DNA of 64,000 nucleotides from Silicimonas sp. (GCA_022826205.1 JAJDVJ010000162.1:30616-94615), one strand, 5' to 3'; counted from the first letter of the stretch, positions 8,009 to 18,846 are shown. The notes: generated from the sequence alone by a model not told the origin. A program made the numbers and translations.

Positions 8009-10249
8009 TCACGATCGAGCCTTCAGCGCCTCGAGGATTCGGGATGGGCGCATCGGCAGATCCTGCATGCGGACGCCTGCGGCATTGGAGACCGCGTTGG
8101 CGATGGCCGCGAGCGGCGGGCAGATCGACGTTTCACCAACGCCGCGCACACCGTAAGGATGGCCCGGGTTCGGAACCTCGACGATCACCGTGTCGATCAT
8201 CGGCAGATCTGAGGCCACGGGGATCCGGTAGTCCAGGAATCCCGCATTCTGCAATCGACCGTCATCGTCATAGATGTATTCCTCGTTGAGCGCCCAGCCG
8301 ATCCCCTGCGCCGCACCGCCCTGGTATTGCCCCTCGACATAGGACGGGTGAATCGCCTTGCCGGCATCCTGCACTACCGTGTAGCGCGTCACCGTCGTGG
8401 CACCAGTCTCCCTGTCGACTTCGGCATCCACGATATGGGTGGCGAACGAGACGCCGGCGCCTTCAGGAGTCGCCTCGAAATGGCCGACAATCGGACCGCC
8501 GGTCTGACCCATGCGACTGGCGATCTCCTTGATTGGCATCGGATCGAAGTCACCTGCATTGGGCCCAGAGGGAATCGCGCAGCCGTCACGCCATTCCACA
8601 GCTTCCGCTTCAATGCCCCACTTGTCAGCAGCACGTTTGCAGAGCTTCCTGACCGTGTCACGCGCCGCCTCGATCGTGGCCAGGCCGCTTGCATAGGTCA
8701 CGCGCGAGCCATGACTGATCTCGTTGTACCCCAGCGTCGCGGTATCGGCGATGGTCGTGCGCACGTCCTCGTATGGAACGCCGAGCGCCTCGGCAGCCAT
8801 CATGCACATGGACGCACGCGAGCCGCCGATGTCCGGCGTGCCGACCGAAAGCTGCACCGTGCCGTCTTCGGACAATGCCAGCTGCACGGCGGTCTCGCCG
8901 GCATGGTTGAACCAGAAACCGCAGGAAATGCCGCGGCCGGCGCCTTCTGGGAGCGGTGCGGAGAAATGCGGATGCTCCTTTGCGGCCTCCAGTGTCTCCA
9001 CCAGCCCGATCCGGTCCCAGGAAGGCCCGAAACTCGCCTTGGTGCCCTCTCGTGACGCATTCTTGAGCCGAACGTCGATAGGGTCGAGACCAAGCCTGTT
9101 GCACAGCTCGTCGATAACGCTTTCCACAGCAAATGCCGCCATCGGTGAACCCGGAGCACGGTAAGCGGCCTGCTTGGGACGATTTGTCATCACGTCGTAG
9201 CCGATCTGGCGGACATGCTTCAGCGAATAGGGAGCAAAGGCGCACATCGCGGTGAATTCCATCGGCGCCCCCGGGAAGGCTCCGCCCTGACAGCGGAACA
9301 CGCCGGATGCACCAGTGATGGTGCCGTCCTTCTTCATGCCGATCTTCACGTCCATCGAAGTGGACGCGGTCGGGCCGGTGGCACGGAACACGTCCGCGCG
9401 TGGCATCACAAGCTTGACCGGCCTGTTTGCCTTGCGACTGAGCGCCAGCGCGACCGGTTCAATGAAGACCGCCGTCTTGCCGCCGAAGCCGCCGCCAATC
9501 TCGGACGCGGTCACCCGCAGCTTTGACGTCTCGATGTCCAAAAGCGCGGCACAGACTTTCTGCACGTTCCAGTGACCCTGGGTGCAGCACCACAGTTCGC
9601 CCCGGCCATCAGGGCCGAGCGTGCCAAGGCAGGCATGTGGCTCGATGTACCCCTGATGCGTTGCTTCGGTCGTGAATCTCTCCTCGATGACGAGGTCGGC
9701 CTCGGCAAAGCCTTCTTCGGGATCCCCGTGTCCCGAATCGTGGCAGCGCACGACGTTCGGGTGCATGCCCGCAGGAACCGAGCCATCGGCCGCGCCCTCC
9801 CGGATCACCGGCGCGCCCTCCTGCATTGCATCGTCCACGTCGGTAACGTGGGGCAGCACCTCGTATTCCACCTCGACCAGCCTGGCTGCATCGCGCGCGG
9901 CCAGCGAGGAAGTGGCGGCAATGGCGGCGACGGCATGACCGTCATAGAGCGCGCACTCGCCCGCCATGAGATTTTCCAGGATGTTCCAGTTCTCGCCGTC
10001 GAGGCCGTCGGCAAAGTCGGCGCGCGTGACAACGGCCTTCACGCCATGCGCAGCCTCGGCGTTGGAAGTGTTGATCTTCACGATGCGCGCGTGGGCGTGC
10101 GGGCTGCGGATGATGACCGCATGCAGCATGCCGGGCGCTGTCACGTCGGCGCCGAACCGGGCGCGTCCGGTCACCTTGTCGATCCCGTCGGGGCGGTCAG
10201 GCCGCGTTCCTACAACTTTGAATTCATTCGTCTCTTCGTCAAATGCCAT
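8009..10249 (-). CDS. Xanthine dehydrogenase family protein, molybdopterin-binding subunit
   Basis: A 746-residue large subunit of a molybdenum hydroxylase. It shows the N-terminal GTRPDRPDGIDKVTG block, the Moco-contacting EIGGGFGGKTA, and the conserved glutamate in GVGETSICPP near the C-terminus. Such enzymes hydroxylate aromatic heterocycles, aldehydes or purines with water. The active-site loop reads AAYRAPGSP, not the AYRCSFR of form I CO dehydrogenase, so a CoxL name would be misleading. Its start overlaps the stop of the 2Fe-2S subunit (TGATG). Gene order FAD subunit, 2Fe-2S subunit, Moco subunit gives one operon. Substrate unknown. Confidence 0.93.
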   Translation of the reverse strand: MAFDEETNEFKVVGTRPDRPDGIDKVTGRARFGADVTAPGMLHAVIIRSPHAHARIVKINTSNAEAAHGVKAVVTRADFADGLDGENWNILENLMAGECALYDGHAVAAIAATSSLAARDAARLVEVEYEVLPHVTDVDDAMQEGAPVIREGAADGSVPAGMHPNVVRCHDSGHGDPEEGFAEADLVIEERFTTEATHQGYIEPHACLGTLGPDGRGELWCCTQGHWNVQKVCAALLDIETSKLRVTASEIGGGFGGKTAVFIEPVALALSRKANRPVKLVMPRADVFRATGPTASTSMDVKIGMKKDGTITGASGVFRCQGGAFPGAPMEFTAMCAFAPYSLKHVRQIGYDVMTNRPKQAAYRAPGSPMAAFAVESVIDELCNRLGLDPIDVRLKNASREGTKASFGPSWDRIGLVETLEAAKEHPHFSAPLPEGAGRGISCGFWFNHAGETAVQLALSEDGTVQLSVGTPDIGGSRASMCMMAAEALGVPYEDVRTTIADTATLGYNEISHGSRVTYASGLATIEAARDTVRKLCKRAADKWGIEAEAVEWRDGCAIPSGPNAGDFDPMPIKEIASRMGQTGGPIVGHFEATPEGAGVSFATHIVDAEVDRETGATTVTRYTVVQDAGKAIHPSYVEGQYQGGAAQGIGWALNEEYIYDDDGRLQNAGFLDYRIPVASDLPMIDTVIVEVPNPGHPYGVRGVGETSICPPLAAIANAVSNAAGVRMQDLPMRPSRILEALKARS

Positions 10250-10722
10250 CAGGTAGCCTCCCTCATCTCGCCGGCAGCGTCGAGAACCGCGCGAATGATC
10301 TTGTCGTAGCCGGTGCAGCGGCAGAGATTGCCGGCGAGCCAGTAGCGTACCTCGGTTTCACTCGGGTCGGGGTTCCGCTCAAGCAGCGCCTTGGCAGCCA
10401 CGAGAATGCCGGGTGTGCAGATTCCGCATTGTAGTGCCGCGTGCTCGATGAACTTTCTCTGCAGCGGGTGCAGGTCCTCGCCATCGGCTATGCCTTCGAC
10501 GGTCCTGACCTCGTGCCCTTCCGCTTCCGCGGCGAGGACAAGGCAGGAACAGACCGGACGGCCATTGAGAAGTACGGTGCAGGCACCGCAATCACCGGTG
10601 CCGCAGCCTTCCTTTGCACCGGTGAGTTCAAGCCGGTCGCGCAGGGCATCAAGGAGCGTCTCGCGTGGATCGCAGAGAAGTTCTTGGGCATCGCCATTAA
10701 CTGTGGTCGAAACATGGATCAT
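10249..10722 (-). CDS. (2Fe-2S)-binding small subunit of the molybdenum hydroxylase
   Basis: A 157-residue protein with two iron-sulfur cluster domains. The N-terminal plant-ferredoxin-type cluster has CGTGDCGACTVLL plus a later Cys. The C-terminal helical cluster has QCGICTPG and LCRCTGY. It passes electrons from the molybdenum centre to the FAD subunit. The coding region sits between the FAD subunit (3-base gap) and the Moco subunit (1-base overlap), so the three are almost certainly co-translated. Confidence 0.95.
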   Translation of the reverse strand: MIHVSTTVNGDAQELLCDPRETLLDALRDRLELTGAKEGCGTGDCGACTVLLNGRPVCSCLVLAAEAEGHEVRTVEGIADGEDLHPLQRKFIEHAALQCGICTPGILVAAKALLERNPDPSETEVRYWLAGNLCRCTGYDKIIRAVLDAAGEMREAT

Positions 10723-10725
10723 TTG

Positions 10726-11583
10726 TCAGGCTCCTGCACGGTCATAGGCGATTTTCGCGGCCCGTCTTGCAAGAACGCCAGCCACATGGGTCCGGAATTC
10801 CACGGTGCCTCGTTTGTCAGAAATGGGTCGGCAGGCAGCCTCGGCTGCCTTGGCAAGCGCTGCGAGCGCCGAATCGTCGAGTGTCGAACCGACCAGCGCG
10901 GCACCGGCTTCCTCGACGAGCAATACGGTTGGCGCAACTGCACCGAGAGCCACGCGTGCCGCTGTGATCGCTTCGCCTTCGCGGCTGAGGTTCACACCAG
11001 CGCCAACAACGGCAATGTCCATTTCCGTTCTCGGGATGAAGCGCAGATAAGCATCTCCGCCACCTTCGCCCCGCGGAGGCAGGTTTATGGCACTCACCAC
11101 CTCTCCAGGGCCGAGCGACGTCATTCCCGGCCCGGTCGGGACATCCTCGACGGCAATTTCGCGCGCACCCTCCGGGCCGACGACACTCACGGTTGCGCCA
11201 GCCGCGATCATCGCAGGCACGCTGTCTGCTGCGGGCGAGCCGTTGCAGAGATTGCCAACCAGAGTGCAGCGCGCCTGAATCTGTGTCGAGCCGATCAGTT
11301 CAAGCGCTTCCACAACACCCGGCCATTCACCAATCAGTGCCTCATGCTCAGCCAACTCCGCACCGGACACCGCAGCGCCGATACGCCAGCTGCCGTCGTC
11401 ACGCCTGGTTATGTCCCGCACCCCGGCAATCAGCTTGATATCGATGAGATCATCGGGTGTCACGAGATCAGATCGAAGCTGGACCAGCACGTCGGTGCCG
11501 CCTGCGAGAAACCGCGTGACGCCAGTGGCGGCAGCCGCAATGGCCGAGGCGTCTTCGAAACTGGACGGTGTATGGTATCGCAT
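10726..11583 (-). CDS. FAD-binding subunit of the molybdenum hydroxylase
   Basis: A 285-residue CoxM/FAD_binding_5-type subunit with FLAGGTDVLVQLR (near residue 30) and TLVGNLCNGSPAADSVPA (near residue 105), both FAD-contacting motifs of the family. The pair of ATG codons at 11586 and 11583 is preceded by GGGGAG; 11583 has the better spacing. A longer open frame upstream to 11979 is not protein-like and overlaps the IMPase remnant on the other strand. It is the first gene of the hydroxylase operon and accepts electrons from the 2Fe-2S subunit. Confidence 0.93.
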   Translation of the reverse strand: MRYHTPSSFEDASAIAAAATGVTRFLAGGTDVLVQLRSDLVTPDDLIDIKLIAGVRDITRRDDGSWRIGAAVSGAELAEHEALIGEWPGVVEALELIGSTQIQARCTLVGNLCNGSPAADSVPAMIAAGATVSVVGPEGAREIAVEDVPTGPGMTSLGPGEVVSAINLPPRGEGGGDAYLRFIPRTEMDIAVVGAGVNLSREGEAITAARVALGAVAPTVLLVEEAGAALVGSTLDDSALAALAKAAEAACRPISDKRGTVEFRTHVAGVLARRAAKIAYDRAGA

Positions 11584-11766
11584 CATTTCTCCCCGTATGC
11601 TCCGCCCGGTCCGACGCCGCTGCGAAGCGTCAAGCACGCGGGATAGTTGGCAAATTCCAAAACGGCGCACAAGGGCGAATGCCGTGATCCGGAGCCACTG
11701 CGCGAACGTGCACACTGTTACCGAATCTTGAAGCGAGAGCCAAGGGCGACTGGCGCGAAAACGGCA

Positions 11767-12048
11767 ATGAATCTGAAGGCAAGTGGAGCCGAGTCGGAAC
11801 TTGCGGCACGCGAAGCCGGCAAGCTGGCGCTTCGACATTTCCTGTGCCGCGAATTGCTCGAAAGTGGCCTCAAGGGACCGCAGGATTTCGTTACCGATGC
11901 TGGCCGAGTGGCAGCGTTTGCGGACCGGCAGGTGCGCCACGCGGCGTATCCAGATGATGGCATTCTCGGTGAAGAGCATGGCCGGAAACCGCGCACGAGC
12001 GGCTTCCCCAGGGCGATCAATCAGATCCTGGAAACGAGAATTCCGTGA
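11767..12048 (+). pseudogene. Inositol monophosphatase-family remnant (N-terminal third only)
   Basis: Ninety-three residues starting MNLKASGAESELAAREAG and including KGPQDFVTDAGR and DDGILGEEHG. These are the N-terminal and first metal-ligand motifs of the inositol monophosphatase family, which is normally about 260 residues. The frame then degrades and stops before the DPIDGT motif. No downstream continuation was found in any frame before rnc. It is best read as a truncated, inactive relic lying between two minus-strand operons. Confidence 0.65.
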
Positions 12049-12218
12049 CGGAATCTCGCAGCAGCGGCATCATCCCGCCTGCAGGCATCCGCCGGTTCCA
12101 ATGCCCGGACGGATGAGGAAGGTGAGACCTGCACGTGGCCAAGTTGGCATTCCGACGGCGACGTGGTCCGCGTCAATGACAAACGAGACGATAACGATGA
12201 CTGACGGAACGGCTGGAA

Positions 12219-12911
12219 TCAAGGTTCCTGGCGAACCAGCCGCTTCAGGAGGACCCGCGCCGCCGCCTGCTCGGCAGTGCGTTTCAGAGGCGCACTTGCA
12301 GTGGCCGATTCTCCCGACGTCAGAAGGACTTCGACGGTGAAGACAGGCGAGTGGGCAGGGCCTTCCTGCTTTACAACGGAGTAGGCCGGCGGCGGCTGGC
12401 CGCGCGCCTGCGCCCATTCCTGAAGGCTTGTCTTTGCATCCTTCGCGTCCTTCTCGACATTCTGGATGTGGTCGTTCCAGAGCCTCAACACCACTTCCCT
12501 TGCGACCTCGAATCCAGCATCTAGATGGACCGCTGCAATCACCGCTTCCATCGCATCTCCAAGAAGCGTCTCTTTCCCACGTCCGCCCGATTTCAATTCT
12601 GATCGCCCGAGCTTCAGGACCGCACCCAAATCGATTTCGCGAGCCACCTCGGCACAGGTCTCATGACGGACCAGGGCATTCAGCCTGGGGGCAAGCTGGC
12701 CTTCGTTCGCACCCTTGTCGGCAACCATGACCGCTTCCGCGATGACCAGTCCCAGGATCCTGTCCCCGAGAAACTCCAGCCTCTGATTGTCAGGTCGTGC
12801 AGGTGACGATGTCGAGGCATGCGTCAAGGCGCGCACAAGCAGTTCAGGGTCGTGGAACTCGTGGCCGAGCCGCTTGGCGAATCTTGCAAGCTCGGGGCTG
12901 AGCGCCATCAT
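12219..12911 (-). CDS. rnc: Ribonuclease III
   Basis: A 230-residue RNase III. The signature [14 protein letters not shown] (near residues 42-55) carries catalytic acidic residues, [18 protein letters not shown] supplies the second metal ligands, and a C-terminal double-stranded-RNA-binding domain begins near residue 155 ([11 protein letters not shown]). It processes rRNA and other structured RNAs in the cytoplasm. Its start overlaps the end of lepB by 4 bases, the usual alphaproteobacterial lepB-rnc arrangement. era and recO, which often follow, are absent here. Confidence 0.97.
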   Translation of the reverse strand: MMALSPELARFAKRLGHEFHDPELLVRALTHASTSSPARPDNQRLEFLGDRILGLVIAEAVMVADKGANEGQLAPRLNALVRHETCAEVAREIDLGAVLKLGRSELKSGGRGKETLLGDAMEAVIAAVHLDAGFEVAREVVLRLWNDHIQNVEKDAKDAKTSLQEWAQARGQPPPAYSVVKQEGPAHSPVFTVEVLLTSGESATASAPLKRTAEQAAARVLLKRLVRQEP

Positions 12912-13696
12912 TCAATCCGCTTGAAGAACCTATCCGGACGCCAGGTCCAGACAAAGAACAGGGATCGGCCCGCCGAGGAGAACATCACCCGGTCAGCGCG
13001 CCCGATCAAATGATCGTGTGGAACGAAACCCACGCCGCCGAACTCATGCCTGACCCGGCTATCGGTCGAATTGTCCCGGTTGTCGCCAACAAAGAAGTAA
13101 TGCCCGTCGGGCACGGTGAAAATTCCGGTGTCATCTAGCCGTCCGTCAAAGACATCCAGGACCGAATGCTGCACCCCGTTGGGCAACGTCTCGACCGCTT
13201 TTTCCTTGGTGCAGGTTCCACCCAAGCCTACGGCACCTTCCTGACATAGCGGGAATGAGCCAATCGGACCCTGCCGCTCGTAGGTTTCGGCGAAGGAGCC
13301 ATTCCTCTCCTGCGGCACTTCAGACCCGTTAAGGTGCAAGTGGCCGTCGCGCATCTGCACTGTGTCGCCAGGCAACCCGACGACCCGCTTTATGAAGTCT
13401 TGCCTGTTCACCGGATGCCGAAAGACCACGACGTCACCGCGCTCTGGTTCGCCTCCCAGGATCCTTCCGTCGAACGGACACATGGAGAAGGGACAGGAAT
13501 ATTGCGAATACCCGTAGGCCATCTTGTTGACGAACAGAAAATCGCCGATGAGCAGCGTGTCCTTCATCGAGCCGGACGGGATCCAGAACGGCTGGAAGAA
13601 GACCGTGCGAAACACCCCGGCAATGAGGAGCGCGTAGACGACCGTCTTGATCGTCTCGATGATGCCTTCCCTAAAGCCGCCTTTGCCTTTGCTCAT
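12908..13696 (-). CDS. lepB: Signal peptidase I
   Basis: A 262-residue membrane protease with one N-terminal span ([16 protein letters not shown]). The catalytic serine lies in PSGSMKDTL (near residue 40) and the general-base lysine in [12 protein letters not shown] (near residue 97); the later [11 protein letters not shown] box is present. It cleaves signal peptides on the periplasmic face of the inner membrane, for example that of the TAXI receptor encoded nearby. It lies downstream of acpS with a 94-base gap and overlaps rnc. Confidence 0.97.
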   Translation of the reverse strand: MSKGKGGFREGIIETIKTVVYALLIAGVFRTVFFQPFWIPSGSMKDTLLIGDFLFVNKMAYGYSQYSCPFSMCPFDGRILGGEPERGDVVVFRHPVNRQDFIKRVVGLPGDTVQMRDGHLHLNGSEVPQERNGSFAETYERQGPIGSFPLCQEGAVGLGGTCTKEKAVETLPNGVQHSVLDVFDGRLDDTGIFTVPDGHYFFVGDNRDNSTDSRVRHEFGGVGFVPHDHLIGRADRVMFSSAGRSLFFVWTWRPDRFFKRIE

Positions 13697-13790
13697 TTGC
13701 TCCGCCTCGGTTGCGTCGGCGCTTTCTGGTTGTCTGGCAATGGCAAGTCAAGGCGAGAGCGTCGGCACCACATGTTTGACGGACAAACGC

Positions 13791-14204
13791 TCACGAGGGA
13801 TCGTCTGACCGTGGCAATGCCTCGATCACCACAACGGCCTGCGCCCACGGATGATCGTCGGTAAGCGTTACGTGGATTACCGCCTCGTGCCCTTCTGGCG
13901 TCAGTTCTGCGAGCCGGTCGGCAGCCCATCCGGTGACATGCATGACTGGTTGCCCCGACCGGCGGTTTGTGACTGCCATGTCCTTCCAGGCAATGCCCAT
14001 TCTGAGACCCGTTCCGAGCGCCTTGGAACAGGCTTCCTTTGCGGCCCAGCGTTTGGCGTAGGTGCCTGCCGTGTCCTTTCGGCGCTCAGCCTTGGCCCGT
14101 TCTGTTTCGGTGAATACGCGGTTGCGGAACCTGTCGCCAAACCGTTCCAGGGTACGCTCGATCCGTTCGATGTTGCAGATGTCGGTGCCGATGCCAATGA
14201 TCAT
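13791..14204 (-). CDS. acpS: Holo-[acyl-carrier-protein] synthase
   Basis: A 137-residue phosphopantetheinyl transferase that moves 4'-phosphopantetheine from CoA to acyl carrier protein. The two family motifs are intact: [13 protein letters not shown] at the N-terminus and [15 protein letters not shown] near residue 52, giving the magnesium-binding Asp and Glu. It heads the acpS-lepB-rnc cluster. The pdxJ gene that often precedes acpS in alphaproteobacteria is not seen. Confidence 0.96.
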   Translation of the reverse strand: MIIGIGTDICNIERIERTLERFGDRFRNRVFTETERAKAERRKDTAGTYAKRWAAKEACSKALGTGLRMGIAWKDMAVTNRRSGQPVMHVTGWAADRLAELTPEGHEAVIHVTLTDDHPWAQAVVVIEALPRSDDPS

Positions 14205-14920
14205 GGATCACTCAGGAATGAGTGGCGAAGGAACCTCGCCACGACTCGCCCTGGCAAGACACTGAGGGAAGATGGTGCTGGTGGCGGGCACAACCTGGCA
14301 GTACGCGTCCCGACAATTGGCAATGTGCTCAGATGCGACATTGGCCGTCCGATTTCAACGGCGCCTCGCACGTCTGCACCTCCACTCCCCAATGAGTCAG
14401 CTTCCGAACCTGAAGATCCAGTTCCAGCTTCTGCCGCGTACGAATTCCGCCGAATTGCAGCGGAACTTCGAGGCCACGACTCAAATTCAGAGTGCTGAAC
14501 AATTTCAGGACGAGGACACCGCCTGAACTTCGCAACCGCCGCCACTTCAAGCATCCCGTGATTCACTTCATGGTCGCCCAGAGATCGCTTTGCATGGGAA
14601 GTCAATGAGACCTCGGGGAACGCAGGAAATTCCAATGCCAGAATCCCGAATTCTTCGACGATCCCGCTTTGCCTTTGGGAATGCCCCAGTGACGTACCAA
14701 TGCCGCGACTGATGCCTTCAATCTGGATTCCGTCAACTTTGCCGCGGAAGCGCATTCAACCGACATCTTCGACGGTCCTGTCAGTTTCTTCTGAGACTTC
14801 GATGTGCACTCTTTCTCCATGGTTCGTGCATGTGCATGCGAATTGAACTACGGAGCGACGCTACCATTCAAGCTGCAAGCGTCGCAATGTGGCTTTCTGC
14901 ATATCCAGTCGACGAGCCAT
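14205..14920. other. No supported gene
   Basis: About 715 bases between acpS and the deacetylase-like gene. Both strands have open frames of 70-185 codons, but none shows a domain, a good ribosome binding site or conserved motifs. It could be the site of a lost gene, as pdxJ commonly sits here in relatives. Confidence 0.5.
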
Positions 14921-16036
14921 TCACGTGAGCGAAATACATTTGGCCAGTTCGCCCAGCATCCCGCTGTATGCAGCTTCCAGCTGCCGGTTTGGCTGACGCA
15001 TTGCGAAGGTTTCCGCGAATGGATCCGGCGCAGTAGTGGCGCTGCCCGAAAGCTCCTCAAGCACGGCATGACCGCAGAAAGGCACGTAGACCTCCGAATA
15101 GCCACCCTCGTGCACGAGCACGAGACGGTCGCCACAGAGGCGCGAAGCTGCATCCATAACCTGCCGGGTCATGTCCCGGAACGTCCCTGCGGTCGCGAGC
15201 ATGCGTGAAAGCGGATCAATTGCGGCAGCATCGAAGCCGCAGGCAACGATGATTGCATCCGGCCTGTATTGATCAAGTGCGGGCAGAACGATGCGTTCAA
15301 CCGCTTCCACATAGGTGGCATGGCCCGCACCTGGCGGCAGCGGCACATTGATGTTGGCTCCTTCGCCGGCACCCTCGCCACGCACTTCGTGGTCGCCGGT
15401 GTCGACTGGATAGTTGCGTTCCTGATGCAGCGAGATGGTAAGAGTGTCAGGATCCTCGATGAAGATCGCCTCCGTGCCATTGCCGTGATGCACATCCCAA
15501 TCCAGCACCGCCACGCGGTCAACTTTGTTCGCGGCACGCGCAGCACGAACTGCAATGGCGATATTGTTGAGCAGGCAGAAGCCGTTTGGCCAATCCGGAA
15601 GGCAATGATGCCCAGGCGGACGGGACAGCGCATACGCATTCGTGGCGCGACCGTCGAGCACCGCAAAGAGCGCGGCCTTGGCGAGGCCGGCGGAAAGAGC
15701 GGCAATTTCGAAACCGCCCTTGGCGAAGGGCGTTCGCATTCCGAGTTCTCCACCGCCTGCGTCTGACAGTTCCTTGAATTTTCGGATGAACGATTGCGCG
15801 TGGACCCGAAGGAGGTCTTCAAGATTTGCGGGATCGGCACCCTGTGCATCCAGTTCGTGAATCAGGCCCGTAACGTCTAGGAGGTTCTTTAGGCGTCGCT
15901 TGGTTTCCGGATGTTCCGGAAGCCCGCCGGCAACGAGCGGCTGCACAAGGTCTCCGACCGGAAGCGTGAAGGCATAATTTCCGCCGCCGTGCCAGAAACA
16001 CCGCTCATCCCAAAAGAATGCCGTACGTGCCACCAC
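14921..16036 (-). CDS. Histone-deacetylase-family (acetylpolyamine-type) amidohydrolase
   Basis: A 371-residue zinc amidohydrolase of the class II HDAC-like group. Active-site motifs are in order: RPPGHH (near residue 144), DWDVHHGNGT (near 182, zinc Asp/His), GFDAA (near 270, zinc Asp) and HEGGY (near 315). Bacterial members deacetylate acetylpolyamines or other small amides in the cytoplasm. The opening TAFFWDERCFWHGGG is typical of this subgroup. No operon partner is obvious. The substrate is inferred from family only. Confidence 0.92.
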   Translation of the reverse strand: MVARTAFFWDERCFWHGGGNYAFTLPVGDLVQPLVAGGLPEHPETKRRLKNLLDVTGLIHELDAQGADPANLEDLLRVHAQSFIRKFKELSDAGGGELGMRTPFAKGGFEIAALSAGLAKAALFAVLDGRATNAYALSRPPGHHCLPDWPNGFCLLNNIAIAVRAARAANKVDRVAVLDWDVHHGNGTEAIFIEDPDTLTISLHQERNYPVDTGDHEVRGEGAGEGANINVPLPPGAGHATYVEAVERIVLPALDQYRPDAIIVACGFDAAAIDPLSRMLATAGTFRDMTRQVMDAASRLCGDRLVLVHEGGYSEVYVPFCGHAVLEELSGSATTAPDPFAETFAMRQPNRQLEAAYSGMLGELAKCISLT

Positions 16037-16205
16037 CTTGCCCTCGCTTCTTCACGACGTTGCTCCGACGTCATGTTCAGCACCACGATAGGGTCACCTG
16101 CATCAATTGGCCAATGCCAAGTTCGATGTAATGAATCGTCACCGAGGGCGATTCAATTGGCGTCTCTGCGGACGAGCATTCGCATCGGCAATCGTGTGCT
16201 TCGGA

Positions 16206-16649
16206 TCAGTCGAATTTCCGGCTTGGGGCGAGAACAAGCGCCCCGCCCTTCAATACGATCTTGTCGTCCACTGCACATTGGCAGTCGAGGCTCACACGGC
16301 GTCGAGAATAGTCGATTTCCCGAACCTCGACATCCGTCAGAACCACATCTCCGGGATGAACCGGTGCCAGAAACTTGAGCTCCTGGGCAAGATAGACCGT
16401 TCCGTGACCAGGTAGCTGCTCACCGATGACGGCGGAAATGAGCGACGCGGTCAGCATGCCATGTGCAATGCGACCGCCAAAGATCGTCTCCTGCGCATAC
16501 TCCTCGTCAACATGCACTGGGTTGTGGTCTGTCGAAACCTCGGCAAACAGATGGATGTCACGGTCGGTCACCCGCTTCCGCAGAGACCGCCGCATGCCGA
16601 TCTCCAGATCCTCGATGCAGATCGTGCCACGTTGCAAGTTGTCCAGCAT
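16206..16649 (-). CDS. MaoC family dehydratase
   Basis: A 147-residue hot-dog-fold protein. The hydratase signature DHNPVHVDEEYA (near residues 41-52) has the catalytic Asp and His, followed by GGRIAHGML. Members hydrate enoyl-CoA (PhaJ-like, R-specific) or act on related acyl-CoA thioesters. The start is uncertain: the ATG at 16649 lacks a clear Shine-Dalgarno, and an ATG at 16685 is also possible. It is divergent from pncB across about 300 bases with an AT-rich segment near 16725-16765, where promoters for both genes could lie. Confidence 0.88.
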   Translation of the reverse strand: MLDNLQRGTICIEDLEIGMRRSLRKRVTDRDIHLFAEVSTDHNPVHVDEEYAQETIFGGRIAHGMLTASLISAVIGEQLPGHGTVYLAQELKFLAPVHPGDVVLTDVEVREIDYSRRRVSLDCQCAVDDKIVLKGGALVLAPSRKFD

Positions 16650-16958
16650 AGAGCATGAGTCCAAATTCTTGATGCAGTGCAGCATATTGGCACAGCCACC
16701 CGGCTGCAATCGGAAAAGTAACTTTAGTTCGTTTCTGTATGAGAAATTGAAATTAAATTGCGCTTTGGATTTGGCAAGGCGGAAACCAATCCGGCCTGAC
16801 CGAACGAGAGGCATCCAGATTGACCGGTGCCATCCGCCAATTTCACCGGTGCCGCAAGGCCCTTCCTGACGGTCGCGGCCTGACCGACAGGACCCGGATG
16901 ACATGCTGGACAAATCCCGCAATTGGTTGGCAAAAGGCCTTGTCTGAGGAGATCGCCC

Positions 16959-18251
16959 ATGGTCGACATCGCGACCCGCGTCTGGAACCACAAGTGGAAG
17001 ATCGACCCGATTGTCCGTTCCCTGATCGACACGGACTTCTACAAGTTGCTCATGTGCCAGTCGGTGTTCCGAAATCACCCCGACACGCGCGTGGCCTTCA
17101 GCCTCATCAACCGCACGAAGTCCGTTCGTCTTGCCGAAATCGTCGACGAGGGCGAGATCCGGGAACAGCTGGACCACATCCGGTCCCTCACGCTAAGCAG
17201 AGGCGAAAGCACTTGGCTGCGCGGCAACACCTTCTACGGCAAGCGACAGATGTTCCGCCCGGACTTCATGTCATGGTTCGAGAACCTCTCGCTTCCGCCC
17301 TACGACCTGAATCAGCGCGATGGACAGTTCGAACTGACATTCGAAGGCGCTTGGCCAGAAGTCATGCTGTGGGAGATTCCCGCACTGGCTGTCCTCATGG
17401 AACTAAGGTCGCGAGCCGTGACAAAAAATCTCGGGAAGTTCGAGCTGGAAGTCCTTTATGCACGCGCAATGACCCGCACCTGGGAAAAGGTCGAGACTCT
17501 CCGCGACCTCAAGGGGCTTGCCATCGCGGATTTCGGAACCAGACGTCGCCATTCATTCCTATGGCAGGACTGGTGCGTCCAGGCGATGACCGAAGGGCTT
17601 GGCAGCGCCTTTGTCGGAACATCGAACTGCCTGATCGCAAAAGATCGCGACCTTGAAGCCATCGGCACCAACGCACACGAATTGCCGATGGTGTATTCGG
17701 CACTAGCAGAATCGGATCAGGAACTGGCCAGAGCCCCTTACCAAGTTCTTGCCGACTGGCATGAGGAACACGACGGAAATCTCAGGATCATTCTGCCCGA
17801 CACTTACGGAACCGAACAGTTCCTCAAGAATGCCCCCGACTGGCTGGCTGGCTGGACCGGCATCAGGGTCGACTCAGGCGATCCTTTCCGTGGCGCAGAA
17901 GTCGCGATCGAGTGGTGGAAAAGCCGCGGGGAGGATCCATCGAAGAAACTCGTGATCTTCTCGGACGGACTCGATGTGAACATGATTGCAGATCTGCATG
18001 CCCGGTTTGCATCCGAAGTCCGCGTCAGCTTCGGTTGGGGCACCATGATGACCAACGACTTTCGGGGCCTTGTGAAAGATGACAGGCTTGCTCCGTTCAG
18101 CCTGGTCTGCAAGGCGGTAAGCGCCGAAGGGCGACCCACGGTCAAGTTGTCCGACAACCCTCGGAAGGCGACCGGACCGAACAAGGAAATCGAGCGCTAC
18201 AGACGTATATTTGGAGTTGGTGAGCAGGAAGCGGTTGAAGTTGTGGTCTGA
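16959..18251 (+). CDS. pncB: Nicotinate phosphoribosyltransferase
   Basis: A 430-residue enzyme that joins nicotinate to phosphoribosyl pyrophosphate in the NAD salvage pathway. Family features are [14 protein letters not shown] near residue 27, the FGTRRRHSF block near 190 (phosphoribosyl-binding region), the GTSNC segment, and [11 protein letters not shown] near 306. The ATG at 16959 follows GAGGAG by 8 bases. It appears to be a single-gene unit. Confidence 0.95.
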   Translation: MVDIATRVWNHKWKIDPIVRSLIDTDFYKLLMCQSVFRNHPDTRVAFSLINRTKSVRLAEIVDEGEIREQLDHIRSLTLSRGESTWLRGNTFYGKRQMFRPDFMSWFENLSLPPYDLNQRDGQFELTFEGAWPEVMLWEIPALAVLMELRSRAVTKNLGKFELEVLYARAMTRTWEKVETLRDLKGLAIADFGTRRRHSFLWQDWCVQAMTEGLGSAFVGTSNCLIAKDRDLEAIGTNAHELPMVYSALAESDQELARAPYQVLADWHEEHDGNLRIILPDTYGTEQFLKNAPDWLAGWTGIRVDSGDPFRGAEVAIEWWKSRGEDPSKKLVIFSDGLDVNMIADLHARFASEVRVSFGWGTMMTNDFRGLVKDDRLAPFSLVCKAVSAEGRPTVKLSDNPRKATGPNKEIERYRRIFGVGEQEAVEVVV

Positions 18252-18846
18252 CACCAGGGGCATCGCGTTCAAATGCTCTTCGCCTGTCGACATGATTGCG
18301 ACAAGCCAGATCGACGGCACAGGAGTCGTACCAACTGCACTTGAGCTCCCCTCTGAATGTAGCCTGCGCAGTTCCTGGCAGAGGCACGGCTCGCACGGCG
18401 AGAGCACCGGAGCGGCATCAGGGCAGTCGCTGCCTTCACGGGTCGGGAGCGACGCCGGGCTCAGCAACGGACGAAGGTGAAGCGCAAGGCAATGTCGCCT
18501 CTCAGGACGGGCTTTCCGGAATTGCCGTTGCGCAGTCTCAAAGGAGGTGCCGCGCAACGCGGCATGGCGTCAGCAGCGGGACCGCCACAACCGTGAGGGC
18601 TGCTTGATTCCCGAGAACCTGTGAATACAGGTGGGTGCCAGGTAACTGGACCACGGCCCAGACAGAGCCAGCCCCCTCGGAAGTCGTTAAGGCCACCGGA
18701 ATCTGACCCCGACACGAATTGGGCAGTACCCGCCTTTGCCAGAAATAGTGCTGTGCGCCAGCAAGCACAAGGTCCAAACCAGTCGAGATGAACTGACAAT
18801 CCTGAAGTGACTTGCCTTTTGCGTCAATTTGTCCACCCATCTGAGA
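18252..18846. other. No supported gene
   Basis: About 595 bases between pncB and mmcB. A minus-strand frame ending GDIALRFTFVRC (18461-18799) has some protein-like stretches but no recognised family and no good start. I do not call a gene here. Confidence 0.4.

Noticed and set aside
8009..11583. Aerobic CO dehydrogenase (coxMSL)
   Set aside because: The large subunit lacks the CO dehydrogenase active-site loop, although gene order is similar.
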